Shown here one piece after another: positions 26,302 through 37,516 of a stretch of DNA of 64,000 bases; within the stretch, counting starts at the first letter, position 1, and every line of letters starts with the position of its first letter. Location of the stretch: assembly GCA_022578605.1 (NCBI GenBank), contig MU394060.1:372001-436000 (forward strand). Reading direction: 5' to 3'. Source of the stretch: Camillea tinctor (lineage: Eukaryota; Ascomycota; Sordariomycetes; Xylariales; Xylariaceae). A model generated the notes under the pieces. The model was given only the letters and a program-made list of their open reading frames with translations, searched no databases and had not been told where the DNA came from. The position numbers and the translations under genes are program-made.

Positions 26302-26997
26302 ATGTTGGTCACAGTAGCGGCGCCCCTCTCGCGCATCGTGGCAGCGTACCGCCGCAGATCCAAAGCCCGCCCGCTCAGCACGCAAACCGGGGGTCTTCGT
26401 CGTCGGCGACGTGCTAGCGCAGTCCGTCGCGGTGCCGATGCTGCTGTGGTAAAGTGCCCTCCCCCCCGGCCTCTTCTTACTTACCTACATACATTCTGGG
26501 TCGTGATCGTGCGCTGACATGTTCCCTGCCCTCCTCCACTGATTTTTGATACAGGTTCGGGTTCCTCAGTGGCCGGTTTCAGTTCGCCGCCCGCCCGCTG
26601 CTGTCGGCCCTGGCGCGCGTCGCTGTCGACCAGGCGCTCTTCACGCCCGTCTTCCTGGCGTACTACTTCGCCGTGCAGGCGTTCGCGCTCGGGCGCATAG
26701 CGAGGCTTCTTGTCCCGGCGTGGGAGAGGAGCGCGGGGGTGAGGGGCGCGGCGGCCCTGGTGAGCTTCATGTTCGTGCCGCTTCATCTGAGGCCTTTCTG
26801 GGTAAGTACCATCTTGTCTATTGCGGTGTGATTATCGACTTGGGGTCGGAAGGTGCTGATTTTGGATGGCGCAGATGGGTAGTGTGGCGTGTGGTTGACA
26901 GACATATCTGAGTTATGTGGATAGCCGGGTCCAAAGAAAGGGGGCGGATGGCCAGGATGCTGGTGCTGCGAGTGAGGTCCTTGTGAAAGCCGAGTAG
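26302..26997 (+). pseudogene. broken Mpv17/PMP22-family membrane protein gene
   Basis: Mpv17/PMP22 proteins are small four-helix proteins of peroxisomal or mitochondrial inner membranes. Segments in order: an N-terminus from ATG 26302 ending KARPLSTQT; then, in the +1 frame, VFVVGDVLAQ; an intron 26449-26554; RVAVDQALFTPVFLAYYF; FMFVPLHLRPFW; an intron 26802-26874; and TYLSYVDS, ending at TAG 26995-26997. Two lesions are visible. The G run at 26389-26393 is one base too long, so the GDVLAQ motif is out of frame with the start. The last exon has TGA at 26896-26898, where the family has Trp before xTYLSY. The usual WPxVQxxNF segment is also poorly kept. A shifted acceptor at 26901 would avoid the TGA but not the frameshift. 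A homopolymer sequencing error is the main alternative for the first lesion. Confidence 0.7.
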
Positions 26998-29900
26998 GTG
27001 TTGAGTAACACACATGCGTTCTTCGGTAAACATATGTGAGGTTCGTTAGTAACGTCGGTTCCGGTTATATTGATATCCCATAGATTCGAGGCGTAAAGGA
27101 AGATCAATGTTTTCGAACGGCCAGTAGTTATCCTAATAGAGGAGTTGGGCTCATTCCCCTTTTTCTTTTTCCGATAGACCAAAAAGGGGTTGAAGTGGGT
27201 TAAAAACCTGGAGACTGATACCATATCTTAGTTATCATCTCATCGTATGACACACGTCCGTCATCCATTACTCCAACTCTAGATGTATCACCAACAACTG
27301 TATCACTGTGGTATTATCCCTTTGACCCCTTTATGAACGTTCTGTATCGTGTCTTGATAACTAGAATACTATATTCTTTAGCGTATTATTAAGAGGACTG
27401 GATCACATATAGTAAGCAATGTAGCTCCGCGATGTGAATCAAGCTAGTGTACCGAAGGGAGGATATTCTGTTTACAGGAGCGTGTCGCTTGCTACTCCGT
27501 GTACGCGTCATCCTCATCCTTCTAACCTCAGGCAATATACGATAATACCACGAATACGCACACTCGTGCTAGTGCCGTTACAAAGACGTAGTGACTCCCC
27601 CTATTTTATTTGAGCTCTCGACCTGACTCCTGAGGGTTAGGGTCAGAGTTGATCGAAGCACTTATGAATCATGTTACCACCACGAGGAATGATGCTAGCT
27701 GTTTTATTCATGATTCGTTCTCACATTCGGGTTTGTATGGATTCATAAAAGGTCTGAAGTTTAATGGCGTAGATCAGTACTTTCCTCTACAAAGATGGGC
27801 GTGTTAAGGTCACGGTCCGTATTACTTTAATAGAGGCTCTAGATTGAAGTTTACGGATTTCTGCAATGAGAATAAAATTAACAGCGTTGGTGTGTGTTAT
27901 AGGTGTCAGCCGTAGCTAACTCGAGGGTATATTATTCTTTTCATACGTGGTGAAAATTGAAGCCTCGACGTAGAAGTGATTATGGCGTCCACCGGAGCTT
28001 GCCTTCATTCTTCTCTCTTCGCTATTATATGCGGTAGATAGGGTAGTGATGAATGCTCATTCACATGGCCCGTCTCACCACTGCTAGAAAAGACTATATT
28101 CAAGATTATCTAATTAGCCAAATGCCTTATTTGTGATTGTACATACCTAATCTACTACTATTGTCGACTATGGCTTCATTGGAGGCCAGGGAAAAGGCTT
28201 CATCTGTTCCCCTTCTCTTCTTCACCTTATTGAGTTGTCATTCCCGTGAGTACTTTGTCGTCGCTAAACATTAGTTACTATCGTTAAAAATAATAATTAT
28301 GGATAGTAAAGGCGAACGGCGATTAGATTGTTCCATATATCTATATACATATGAAGTTGTATAAGCTATCATATCCTAGTCGTGCTCTGCCTTTCTCCCA
28401 CCACCCCCCTGTCACAACCCTTGTACAAAGCTAAGACGTGCGCGCGCCAACCAGGTGCACGTATGCCCCTGCCAAGGCGTCCCCCTTCCCCCAAATCTGC
28501 AGACAGGGGGTATTCTTCAGACTCAAGACGTCCGGTCCTGAGACGTGACTGGCTGTCCCCAAACACGGAAATCTGCAGTCCGACCCACTTTGAAGACCCC
28601 AATTTTCTCTTGTCTAGACTTTCTGTGTTGTTGCTTGTGATCCACTCCCCTTCTCCTCTTCTTCTTTTTTTTCTCCCCTTTCCCAGCAAAGCAATCTATC
28701 AGGTATGCTTGGCTTGAATCCATCTTGTTCAGCCCGGCGCCAAAAACTCTAATCGAAGGCCTTCTTCTCTTTAAAGTTGTTCTTGCATCGAACTAGTATG
28801 TATATTTTACTTCCTTCGTGTATTCCCCCTACAGACACCAGACTTTGGTTTATAAGTCACGGACGATCATGAAAGCTTTACTGCCACCAGCAACAACCAA
28901 GAATTGCCTTGGAAAAACCAAACCACCCCATCCCCTTCATCTAGTGTAGCGTGACCCAAAAAGCAGCAGAAGAAACCTGACCACTCACACACCACGGTTT
29001 CGTCTTCTGCTTCGAATTTGCCCCGTCTTTGGCGCCTTTGCGACGGGTCCCGTCGCAGGGGCATTTCGCTTCGCCTCGTATATTTCTCTCCCTCTGCCTT
29101 GACCATGCCCTTAAGTATCATTTGCTAATATCGCCTAGCAAAGTAAGGAAGGGGGGAACATTGCTTAGCTTTGAGGCTGAGGTCGTAGCCAACCGGGGGG
29201 GAGGAGAGAAATGTAAGTTATGTAGTATGGATAAGCATATTGTTGTTGTATTATCGAGGTAGGCGTGCGTAAGTTCTGTGTATGAGCTTTGCTCTATCTC
29301 TCTTCCTCTCCACGTGGTCATGCTGATGATGTTATGCTCTTGTAATGCATGCTTGTCTGCTTTGCTATGCAAAAACCAAGCAAGCCAAGGTCAAGGTGGT
29401 ATTGGCTTGCAGGTTCTCGCCCGCGTCCCATATGCTCTTTTCGGTACCTCCCGACCAACCCAACCCCGTTCCTAACAACCCCCCCTGGTCCCCTTAGGTG
29501 AGTGAGGGAAGTGTGGGACGATTCGGGTCTCGTAAGATTTGATCGTCTCATCGATCTCTCTCACAAGGTGCCTCATATTCTCTTTTTGCCCAGCCTAACC
29601 CAACTTGAGCTATCTTCTCTTTCTTTCCCACTCTTTCTCTAATTCATTTTGAGGCTCTCTCGTTTCCCATGAATCTCGTTACGTGAAGATCAGTGATCTA
29701 CGTTTCCTCCTGTGCGTCTTCGATTCTTCTAACCACATTCTTTTTTACGCGAAAGTGTTGGTCGTATTCTTGTGTGATACGGAACTTTTATTTACTTGCT
29801 TGATCGATTGCTTGCTGGACGGGCTATACACACAAACGCTCTCTCAATACGCCTCACTCCTAGGAACCTAATCGGCATCGATCCTGCTATTTTTTAAACC

Positions 29901-30060
29901 TATATACTATTTTTGCCACCATCTACCTGAAAGCACAGCTGGTCTGCAGACATATCGCTATACTATATTATTTCATACGACAACATATATAATCGCCACG
30001 TGGGTTTTATTTGCAGAGCAAGAAAAAGGAGTAGTCGATATCTTAAAGAAGAAGGACAAG
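26998..30060. other. intergenic spacer
   Basis: About 3 kb with only scattered short ORFs of biased composition. The half nearest the next gene (28380-30060) is pyrimidine-rich and may contain a long promoter and leader for the small secreted protein gene. No conserved coding segment was seen. Confidence 0.55.
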
Positions 30061-30282
30061 ATGAAGGCCGCTTTCGCAACCACTCTCTTCGCTCTGTGCG
30101 CCTCGCTTGCCAGCGCCGGTGTTGTTATCACGCCCATCCGTGCGAATCAGGTCGTTCCTAAGGTAGCTGGAGACTGTTTCTACGGCGAGGTAACGCCGAA
30201 CGGCTGCGGGTAAGTTGCAATCTTTTCGGCTAGCATCAATCAACATAACCTAACTTATCCACGTAGACCGAAGCGCTTTTGA
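30061..30282 (+). CDS. 54-aa secreted peptide precursor, unknown function
   Basis: Exons 30061-30209 and 30267-30282 join in phase to 54 codons plus stop. The 57-nt intron has a GTAAGT donor, a CTAAC branch site and a TAG acceptor. ATG 30061 has A at -3. Residues 1-19 form a clear signal peptide (Lys, hydrophobic core, ASA before the predicted cut). The mature part is about 35 residues, with two Cys in a compact tail: GDCFYGEVTPNGCGPKRF. One disulfide is possible. The final exon supplies only the last five residues. No family can be assigned with confidence. It could be an effector-like peptide, a wall-associated peptide or a signalling peptide; the secretion signal is the only firm clue. Confidence 0.65.
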
Positions 30283-31857
30283 TCTGGGATGCCCTTGTGA
30301 CTATCTCCGAGATCTCATCTCTATGACGGCTTTCGAAGAGTAGCAGTAGCCTTGCTCACCATGCCGTTCTGAGGAAGCCGGAGTTCGAGAATTGAGAAGG
30401 AGTTGAACCTGACTATCGGGAGAGGCTCGAAGTTGTTCGGAACCAAGTAGGAGAAATATAGTAATGAAGGAGATGACAGCGTCACTTTATTTTATTCTTC
30501 TTTTCTTCCCAAATCGGCTAGCGATGGCCTTAATTCGTTCTTAAACCTACCTACATACCTACTGAGCCGTGCAACTTCTTCCAAACCCCAACACCCCTCC
30601 CTTTCGACAATCTATATATTTCACGGATGAGGGGGCCGAAACTACCCAACATTTTACCGGTACCTGGTGGGGGAACCGCCTCTTACGAGAAATATGTTTT
30701 ACAATGAGAAGAGGGGGAAGGAAAATAAAAGAACAGCGAAGGCGTTTGTAAAGGAACCATTTGATTGATTTTTTTTTAAGGAGAGGTGGATTGATTCGGG
30801 ATTTAGGCTTTATTTTATTTTGCGGTGTGTGTTGGGATAGATGGAGAGGAGGAGGGGATGAGATGTTGTCAGTCAAGAACTCCAATAGCTAAACTACTAC
30901 CTGTTGTTGAGTCATAAACAAAAAATCGTTAAATTATTAAACCAACATTATGTTTTTTTTTCTTTCACAAAGTGTCTAGTATATTATTTCACAGTGATCT
31001 CATATCGGGCTTATGAGTCGATGAGTTTCTGTCATAACAATTGAAGCCCCATATAGATTCTTGGGGCTCTTGTTCATCCGATCTAAATAACCAAGGTAAT
31101 CCACACATAGTATATTAATCTATGAACTATGAGGCGCACTCACAACAGAAGCCACTAAATTGTATTGCTACGATCCTCGTGATAAATTAAAAAAGCTTAG
31201 CATCTAGTCAATTTAATTAAATGTGCTTCACATATACGATGTAAGGCGATTCGCCCGTTCGATGTGCAGACTACCATCCTTACTATGTCAGGTGACTTAC
31301 ACTTATAGTGGACGTTTCCCGTTCTACGCATATAATTGCAACTCGAAAGAGCACTACTACACTATGACTACTAATACTCAGTTTATACATGTCGATAATA
31401 CTGTAACATAATCCAACGGTCTACACAATATAAGTTGAGATAAATTTAACTCGGTATCAAGATTTGCATTTAGAAACATGGATATATATTTCGTCTCCCG
31501 TCTCCCATGTCCCCGACTCACGTTCTCGTTTCCCTTCTTCCCCTCCACCTCTCCTAAACTCCCCTATTTACAAACACACCCCAAATCAGAGCAAGCCTTT
31601 GTAATCCTTTTCTTTCCAAAAAAAGAAGACAAGACACAGAAGTAGGCCATTGGGTTAAAGTCAAGTCGATAAAGGATTTATCTAGGTTTTATTTAGGTTA
31701 CAGACCCCGTTCCTGAAAGGCTACCTAAAGAAAGAGGGGGTGGGTATCTAGGTAATCTTTGCAATGTGTGTGTGTTGTGTTGGTATCATCTTTTTTCTCT
31801 TCCCTCCCTTCGGATCTCGAAACTTAGTGGGAGAATCAGGGGAAAAAAATCTAGAAT
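30283..31857. other. convergent intergenic spacer
   Basis: 3' regions of the 54-aa peptide gene (+) and the GH17 gene (-). AT-rich from 30890 to 31480. No gene seen. Confidence 0.6.
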
Positions 31858-33058
31858 CTAGCACTTGAGAGAGTACTTGGGCTTGCGGTCGGCGGTCATG
31901 GCGCCCCAGGAGGTCTCGTCAGCGACGGAGCCGTCCTCGCCGATGGCGACGGGCTTCCACTTCTCGTCGAAGGCCTCGAAGAAGAAGACGTTGAAGCCCC
32001 AGTCGACCATGCCGCAGACGGCCTCGCTGAAGAAGGTCTTGGCCGTGTCGACGCCCGGCTCGGCGTTCTGGTACTTGTCGCCCGCCGTCGGCCAGCCTGT
32101 CTCGCCGACCCAGAGCTCCACCTTGTCCGTGCCCCCGGCCTGCTCCTGGATGTGCCCGAACGCCTGGTAGATGTCGTCGTAGAACGAGCCCGTCGCGTTG
32201 CTGACCACCTGTCCCTGCCAGTACGAGAAGGCGTTGCATAGCAGGATATCGACGCCGCCCTTGATCAAGGCGTCGGCCGTGCCGTCGGCGTACTTGTTCC
32301 ACGAGTCGGCGGTGCCGACCTTGAAGCCGCTGCCGACGGCCGACTTGACGTCCTTGATCTTGGTCAGCAGCTCCTCGCCGGTGAAGTTACCGCGGTACAT
32401 CGACTCGGATCCGACAGTGATGGCGTGCACGGTGTCCTTGTACTTGGGTGCGTACTCAACCACAGCCGCCTTGTCAGCCTCGAACGACTCATCGGTGTCG
32501 GGCCTATGGGTATCATCATGTTAGTGGTCCGCGCGGGTTTGCTTGCCATAATTGCTTCCACATCCCAATGCTATTTCATGCCAGACTTTGCATATCCCCA
32601 ACTTATTTACATTTGCACGTAATTACGTCAGATCCCGTCATTGTCAATCCCTCGGGGAGATCTATTGATGATCTGCCGCCAGTCTTGCTCGCTCCACGGG
32701 ACCCATTGACCACGCTTAGGCCAGTGGACCATTGAAGCAGTATGCGTAACAATCTATAGATATAGAAATAGACCAACAAAAAATTAACGTACCAGATGCC
32801 TAGAATGACAGTGAATCCGGCCTCCTTCGCCTTGGGCAGGATGTTGGCGGCCACATCGCAGTCGGACGCGGCGTAGATGCGCACGATCTTGGCGTCAGTG
32901 TTGGAGGAGAGGGACTTGAAGTCTGCGGTATAGTCATCCTCGTCCTTGCATGAGCCGTCCGACTTCTTGTTTCCGAGCGCAAAGCCCAGGCTTCCGGCAG
33001 CAGACGCGACCATGGGGCCCGTCACAGCAGCGGCGGCGCAGATAGTAGAGAAGCGCAT
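31858..33058 (-). CDS. glycoside hydrolase family 17 beta-1,3-glucanase, secreted
   Basis: Cell-wall enzyme acting on beta-1,3-glucan (endo-glucanase or glucanosyltransferase, as in yeast Bgl2/Scw proteins). Exons 33058-32793 and 32503-31858 give 303 aa, the usual length for the single-domain members. A signal peptide covers about residues 1-20 (MRFSTICAAAAVTGPMVASA). The catalytic acid/base is probably E122 in ITVGSES and the nucleophile E223 in WVGETGWP. Strand motifs IVRIYAASDCD and FTVILGIWPD are as expected for the TIM barrel. The protein ends KYSLKC with no hydrophobic GPI tail, so it is likely free or non-covalently wall-bound. The intron (32792-32504, 289 nt) is long for this genome but has a GTACGT donor, a CTAAC branch site and a TAG acceptor. 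Confidence 0.93.
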
Positions 33059-34020
33059 TTTGGCTTTCTTTGTTGTTCGGTTATGTAGGTGGAATAGTTG
33101 GGAGAAACACAGGTACGCGATACAATGTTTTCTTTGGTATAAAAAAGAACGTATGCCGGGGCCAATACCAAAAGAGTGAAGCACGGCTGGCTAAAGCTAT
33201 GAAGAGAAGAAAGGAGTGTAAGTGTCGGGTTCGTGTCGTGTACCGGTCGGGTTTATTTGATTGATGAAGGATGAAAAAGAGAGGGAGGGAGAAGAAGTCG
33301 GGGGTTCGGTTCAAGTCGTTTTGCTGGAAATTAAGATTTGGGGACCCCAGGATGGGCCATTACAGGGGGAAGCTAAGCCTAAAACAGAATACCAAGAAGA
33401 ACTTCGCGATGCAAAAGGTTCCACAATTTGTTTTTAACTTGTGTAAACATAATTACATACATTACCTATACAATACATAATTTAAGTTAGGTTAGGTTAG
33501 TCCAAATCAATCTTATACTGTCTACTCTAATTATAACTGTTGTCAACCATCCCGTGCTTAGCGTGGTTGGACAGAGAACTTTACCTTGCTGCTAGGTAAC
33601 CTACTCTACTTAATGTTGTGGCACCTCAATTGACATACATGCCGTATAAATATAGATCGATGCTAGTACTTACGTACCGTCTTCTTAAGATGAAGCTATA
33701 CTAGTAAAGGAAGCAATAGGGATTGTAACATACGTTGAGTCCGTCCATCTGGTGAGTAATGACATACTGTAAATCAAGAAACTGTAATTATATCCTAAAC
33801 CCAAGAAAGATGATGCAATCACAATATACCCCGTCTTGGATGTCTCAGCAGAGAAAGTCCAAACCTAGCAGAACGCCCCAATTGATGCTTATCTCTTTCT
33901 AAAAGGAAAATAAAAAAAACCCTAATGCCGCATAAAGTGACGAAAATGGTGTTGTTGATGTCAAAAGTAAGTAGGTTAGTATGGTACAACCGGTTGAGTA
34001 GGTGGTGCATATCGCTATTC
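33059..34020. other. intergenic spacer, probable GH17 promoter
   Basis: The promoter and leader of the GH17 gene lie just above 33058 and the 3' region of the PQ-loop gene lies near 34000. The rest is AT-leaning with short GGTTA/TAGG repeats near 33486-33500. No gene seen. Confidence 0.6.
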
Positions 34021-35380
34021 CTACGCTGCCTCATCGGCCGCGTGGGTACCGTTCACACCGACCTGGATCTTCTCTCTCTTGGGAGAGTAAATTCGGAACT
34101 GGTAGAAGATAACACAGTCTTCAACAATGGTCCCGAGCGATCCAACTAGCCAGGGGACAGCCTTCACTAGGTAATTTGACTCCTGAGAGTAGGTGAAAAC
34201 GCTCAGGCCATACGTGAAGTTGCCGGTCAGGGACAGAAGGAAGAATAGGAGGGCGAGACCTGTCAAACCGTCAGAATATTGTGTATGAGTAAATTGAATC
34301 CGTTTTGTAATGACGTACCCTCGCATGACTTCTCCCTATAGTTCTTGATAATCTGGGGGATCCGGGCGCTAGGGGTTCATGTTAGCACATTTCTTCAGGC
34401 GATAAGCATGTCCTGACGCCAAAGTAGCATACCATAGATAGCAGAGTGCGCTTGCATAACCCAGGATCATCCCGCCGATAGCCACCGGGTTTTCCGTATC
34501 TGGCGACTGAGGTTGCTCAGGTTTGTCCCAGGCCCCAGCGCGATACGAGACAAACCAGCCAGCCGCTCCGACAATGTAGACAGCCGCGATGCTTAGCGAA
34601 TTGTGCAACCACGGGTTGCTATCGGGAGTTTCGTCCTCGCCCGTCACAATCCTCTTGATGGGGTCGAGACTGGACTCCTGCCGGTGAATCGCGTGGCGCT
34701 GGTGAGAACCGGGGAGGCCAGTCGACGAGGTCCTACGTCGTCGTAGCAATGGCTCATCCTCAGAAGCATCCGTCTCGGTTGACAGCGTGCGCTTGCGCTC
34801 CAGCCGAGCGTTGCGCACATTGTAGTAAACACATTGCGTGATGAGAATCAGGTCGGAAATACAGAAGTAACCCGCCAATGCTGTCGCAGTAGGTGCAAGA
34901 CCGGTCACGAGGGCGCCTAGATCCCGAATAGAGCTGTTAGCTCGAACATGCCTATAGTTATAAGGTGAAGCAAGGTTCCTTCGGTCGTGATCGGGATTCC
35001 CCGACGTCATCACGCGATAGAGACAAATCTTACAAGTCGGATTGTCCGGGGAGGGGGTTACTGGTTCTCAGACATACCACATAAGTTAGAAATGTCACCG
35101 AATAGCCAGATGGCTAAGAAGCCCATAGATAGGCCCTCGGCACTCTTGCTCTTATAATTGGTGATAAGCTGGGGGAGCTGTATAGGTCACAATAGTTAAT
35201 ATGATTTTTCTCTCTTAACAGATAAGTGGCGCGTTCAAGGGTCCCTAAGAAAGGGTCCTTATGATGACGTACCAAGAGGCAGATCCAGGCTGTCAAACTG
35301 ATGCTCCCAAAGACACCAGATAGGGCCTCGTTGACGGAGAGGTCCTGCGATAAGGACATGTCCAAGATGCTCGCGTGCAT
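34021..35380 (-). CDS. PQ-loop repeat vacuolar membrane transporter (Ypq1/Stm1-like)
   Basis: Likely exports basic amino acids from the vacuole, as yeast Ypq1-3 and human PQLC2 do. Exons: 35380-35273, 35177-35078, 34916-34433, 34368-34319, 34259-34021, giving 326 aa. Both PQ motifs are present: LLPQLITNYKSKS near residue 37 and ARIPQIIKNYREKS near residue 232. About seven hydrophobic segments are visible, including GLALLFFLLSLTGNFTYGL and VPWLVGSLGTIVEDCVIFYQF. A charged cytoplasmic loop (residues about 100-165, RKRTLSTETDASEDEPLLRR) contains a DEPLL-type acidic dileucine signal, in keeping with vacuolar sorting. The first ATG (35380) is used; ATG 35359 (MSLSQDL) would give 319 aa and fits the family equally well. 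Introns are 49-161 nt. Confidence 0.9.
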
Positions 35381-37516
35381 GTTACATAAGTTACAAGGAA
35401 AGGAGGATGGTGGGAGAGGAAAGTAAGAGGCAATGGTTGACTGAAAGAACTTGAAGCTTTCGGGGGAAAGAGAAAGAAAGAAGACGAGTCAGCTGGAGGG
35501 GAGGAAAAGCAGTCATCGGAGGATCAACATTATTAGCAAAGGAGTTTTCCCTTATCTATATGGGCGGGCTCAAGTGGTACCAACTTGAGTGGTTGTTCTG
35601 AGAAAGAGACGGGTAAGAGAGATAAGAGAATAAGAAAAAAAAGAACCCGTCCAATTAGCTTGTACGGATCTGGCCAATGGGATTTGGTGCTGGGCGTTAT
35701 TGTGAGTTGTGGCTGCGCCAAGAGCTAGCGCCCCACGTTTTAGCCCCGTCTAAGACAGCTAAACAGCCCAGTTCAATGTACCTAACACCTACCTAACCTA
35801 ACCTACAAAGGCGAAGGTAGCAGTATGCATTACCTACATTGTACATAAGATCATCCGAATAGGTGAATACCACCTGCAGCAACTTTCCGACCAGTGACGT
35901 CGTTTGCATTCCACATTCTCATTTTAGCTCCCGTTCGTTTCCCCGCGAAAAGTAATTCATAAGGTTGTGTCGGGTAGGTTATAGGTTACGTCTGATCGAG
36001 AAGAGGTATAAGTTTGATAGGTTGGTGTTGACTATATTTCAATATGGCAAACCTATTTCCTGCAAGGCGTCAGGTTGTCTTATTTTGTCTTGTCTATGCT
36101 TGTCTTATCATACCTACCTAATCTAAACCTAGGTAGTATGTATGTACTTACCATCCGTCCGCGTAGATACATAAGGTCAGCTGGTTGGTTGGTGGTGTTA
36201 GGGGAGTCAGATGCACCATCACGTTCGCCCCCCTTTCATTAGCGTTCCCTTGTTTTATTTTAAGAAGTTGGGAAAAAAAGAGAAAAAAAATATAACTAGG
36301 TCTACTTAGTAGATCCGAATAAATTGCTGTAAGAGGTTGGTAAAATACCGTAGGTCAATCATAAGTTCTCTGGTAGATTCAGTTTGAGTAGGCTGGGAGT
36401 GATGTGATTCAGCTCACCTAAGACAACATGTCAACGGAAGTCAATTACCGAGTAAGAGTTGCTGCAAATCCATTACACGTACCCACTAAGTTAGGTATGC
36501 AACTCTAAGACAAAGACGAAGGGATAAAAAACTAGTTAAACAGGTTCGGATTCAAATGAAGGTACATTTAATCTAGGCCATCTACCTAGTAAGTAGTTAA
36601 GAGTCTATTCGGTAATAGCGAATCGTATCTATCGTACTTACATAGACTAGATTTGATAACCGTATAAGTCGTTGAACTGGTCGCCAACCTAAACCTACTT
36701 AAAATACCTACTAGCCCCTCCTAAAGACTTGTAGTGATTCAGCGACTTACCTCATATCAATCATACTTTAAATACACTGATGTACTTGCCTTATCGTTTT
36801 ATCTCATTGAATTAGGTTAGAAAAATATGGTTAATGACTTGTAACCCGCATCCATTAATAAAGCAAAGATTGGGGTCAGCTGCGAGACGACTATAACACG
36901 CACGCGCGCGGTGCACTGAAGGTAAGGGTGTACCAGATAGACCTAGGTTATGTAAGAGGGGTCACATGTTCCCTTGCCAACGGGGAAGGCGACGGATAGT
37001 ATAGTGGTTAGGGTCTCTCTTCAGGGTCTCTCTTCCCACCCCCTCTCTCTTATTAGTGAGTTCCCCCCAATAGCGCGCGAACTGACCAACGATTGGAGAC
37101 TTGGAAGCGCGAACGTTCCTAACTTGGACTGACGTGGCGCGCTTCATTTCATTATGCGCAATTACTCCTTTTGCTACCTACATATGTTATGTTCAGATAA
37201 TACCTTATTTTCCTCTTTTCAATTTATCATTGTCCTCAAAAGAAACGAAAGAAAAAAGGCCAACCTATAGACACATAACTATCCTATGAAATAATTAATC
37301 AATTAATTGACTAAGAATTATCATTACTTGCCTATTATTATTACCTTACCTGTATTGCTTTTCAAGCTTGATTGATTTCCGGTTCGTCGGAGCCCTCCCC
37401 CTCACAAGCATCGTGGGTTAGACGGGTCCAAGATAAGCCACTTACACAAACGCAGGTGCTTCCTTCACCACATACTCTTCTTATCCGCTCTTAAATCGCT
37501 CGCAAATCATATTACA
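35381..37516. other. divergent intergenic spacer
   Basis: Shared upstream region of the PQ-loop gene (-) and the nuclease gene (+). It is rich in CCTACCTA/TAGGTAGG motifs. A tRNA D-arm-like stretch at 36997-37010 is followed by a tandem TCTCTCTTC block, but no tRNA body follows. No ORF is convincing. Confidence 0.55.

Noticed and set aside
28382..28717. 111-aa Pro/Ser/Leu-rich plus-strand ORF and its antisense partner
   Set aside because: Low-complexity pyrimidine-rich leader-like sequence with no motif and no splice context.
31919..32302. Arg-rich 127-aa minus-strand ORF within GH17
   Set aside because: Shifted-frame shadow of the GH17 exon that carries both catalytic Glu residues.
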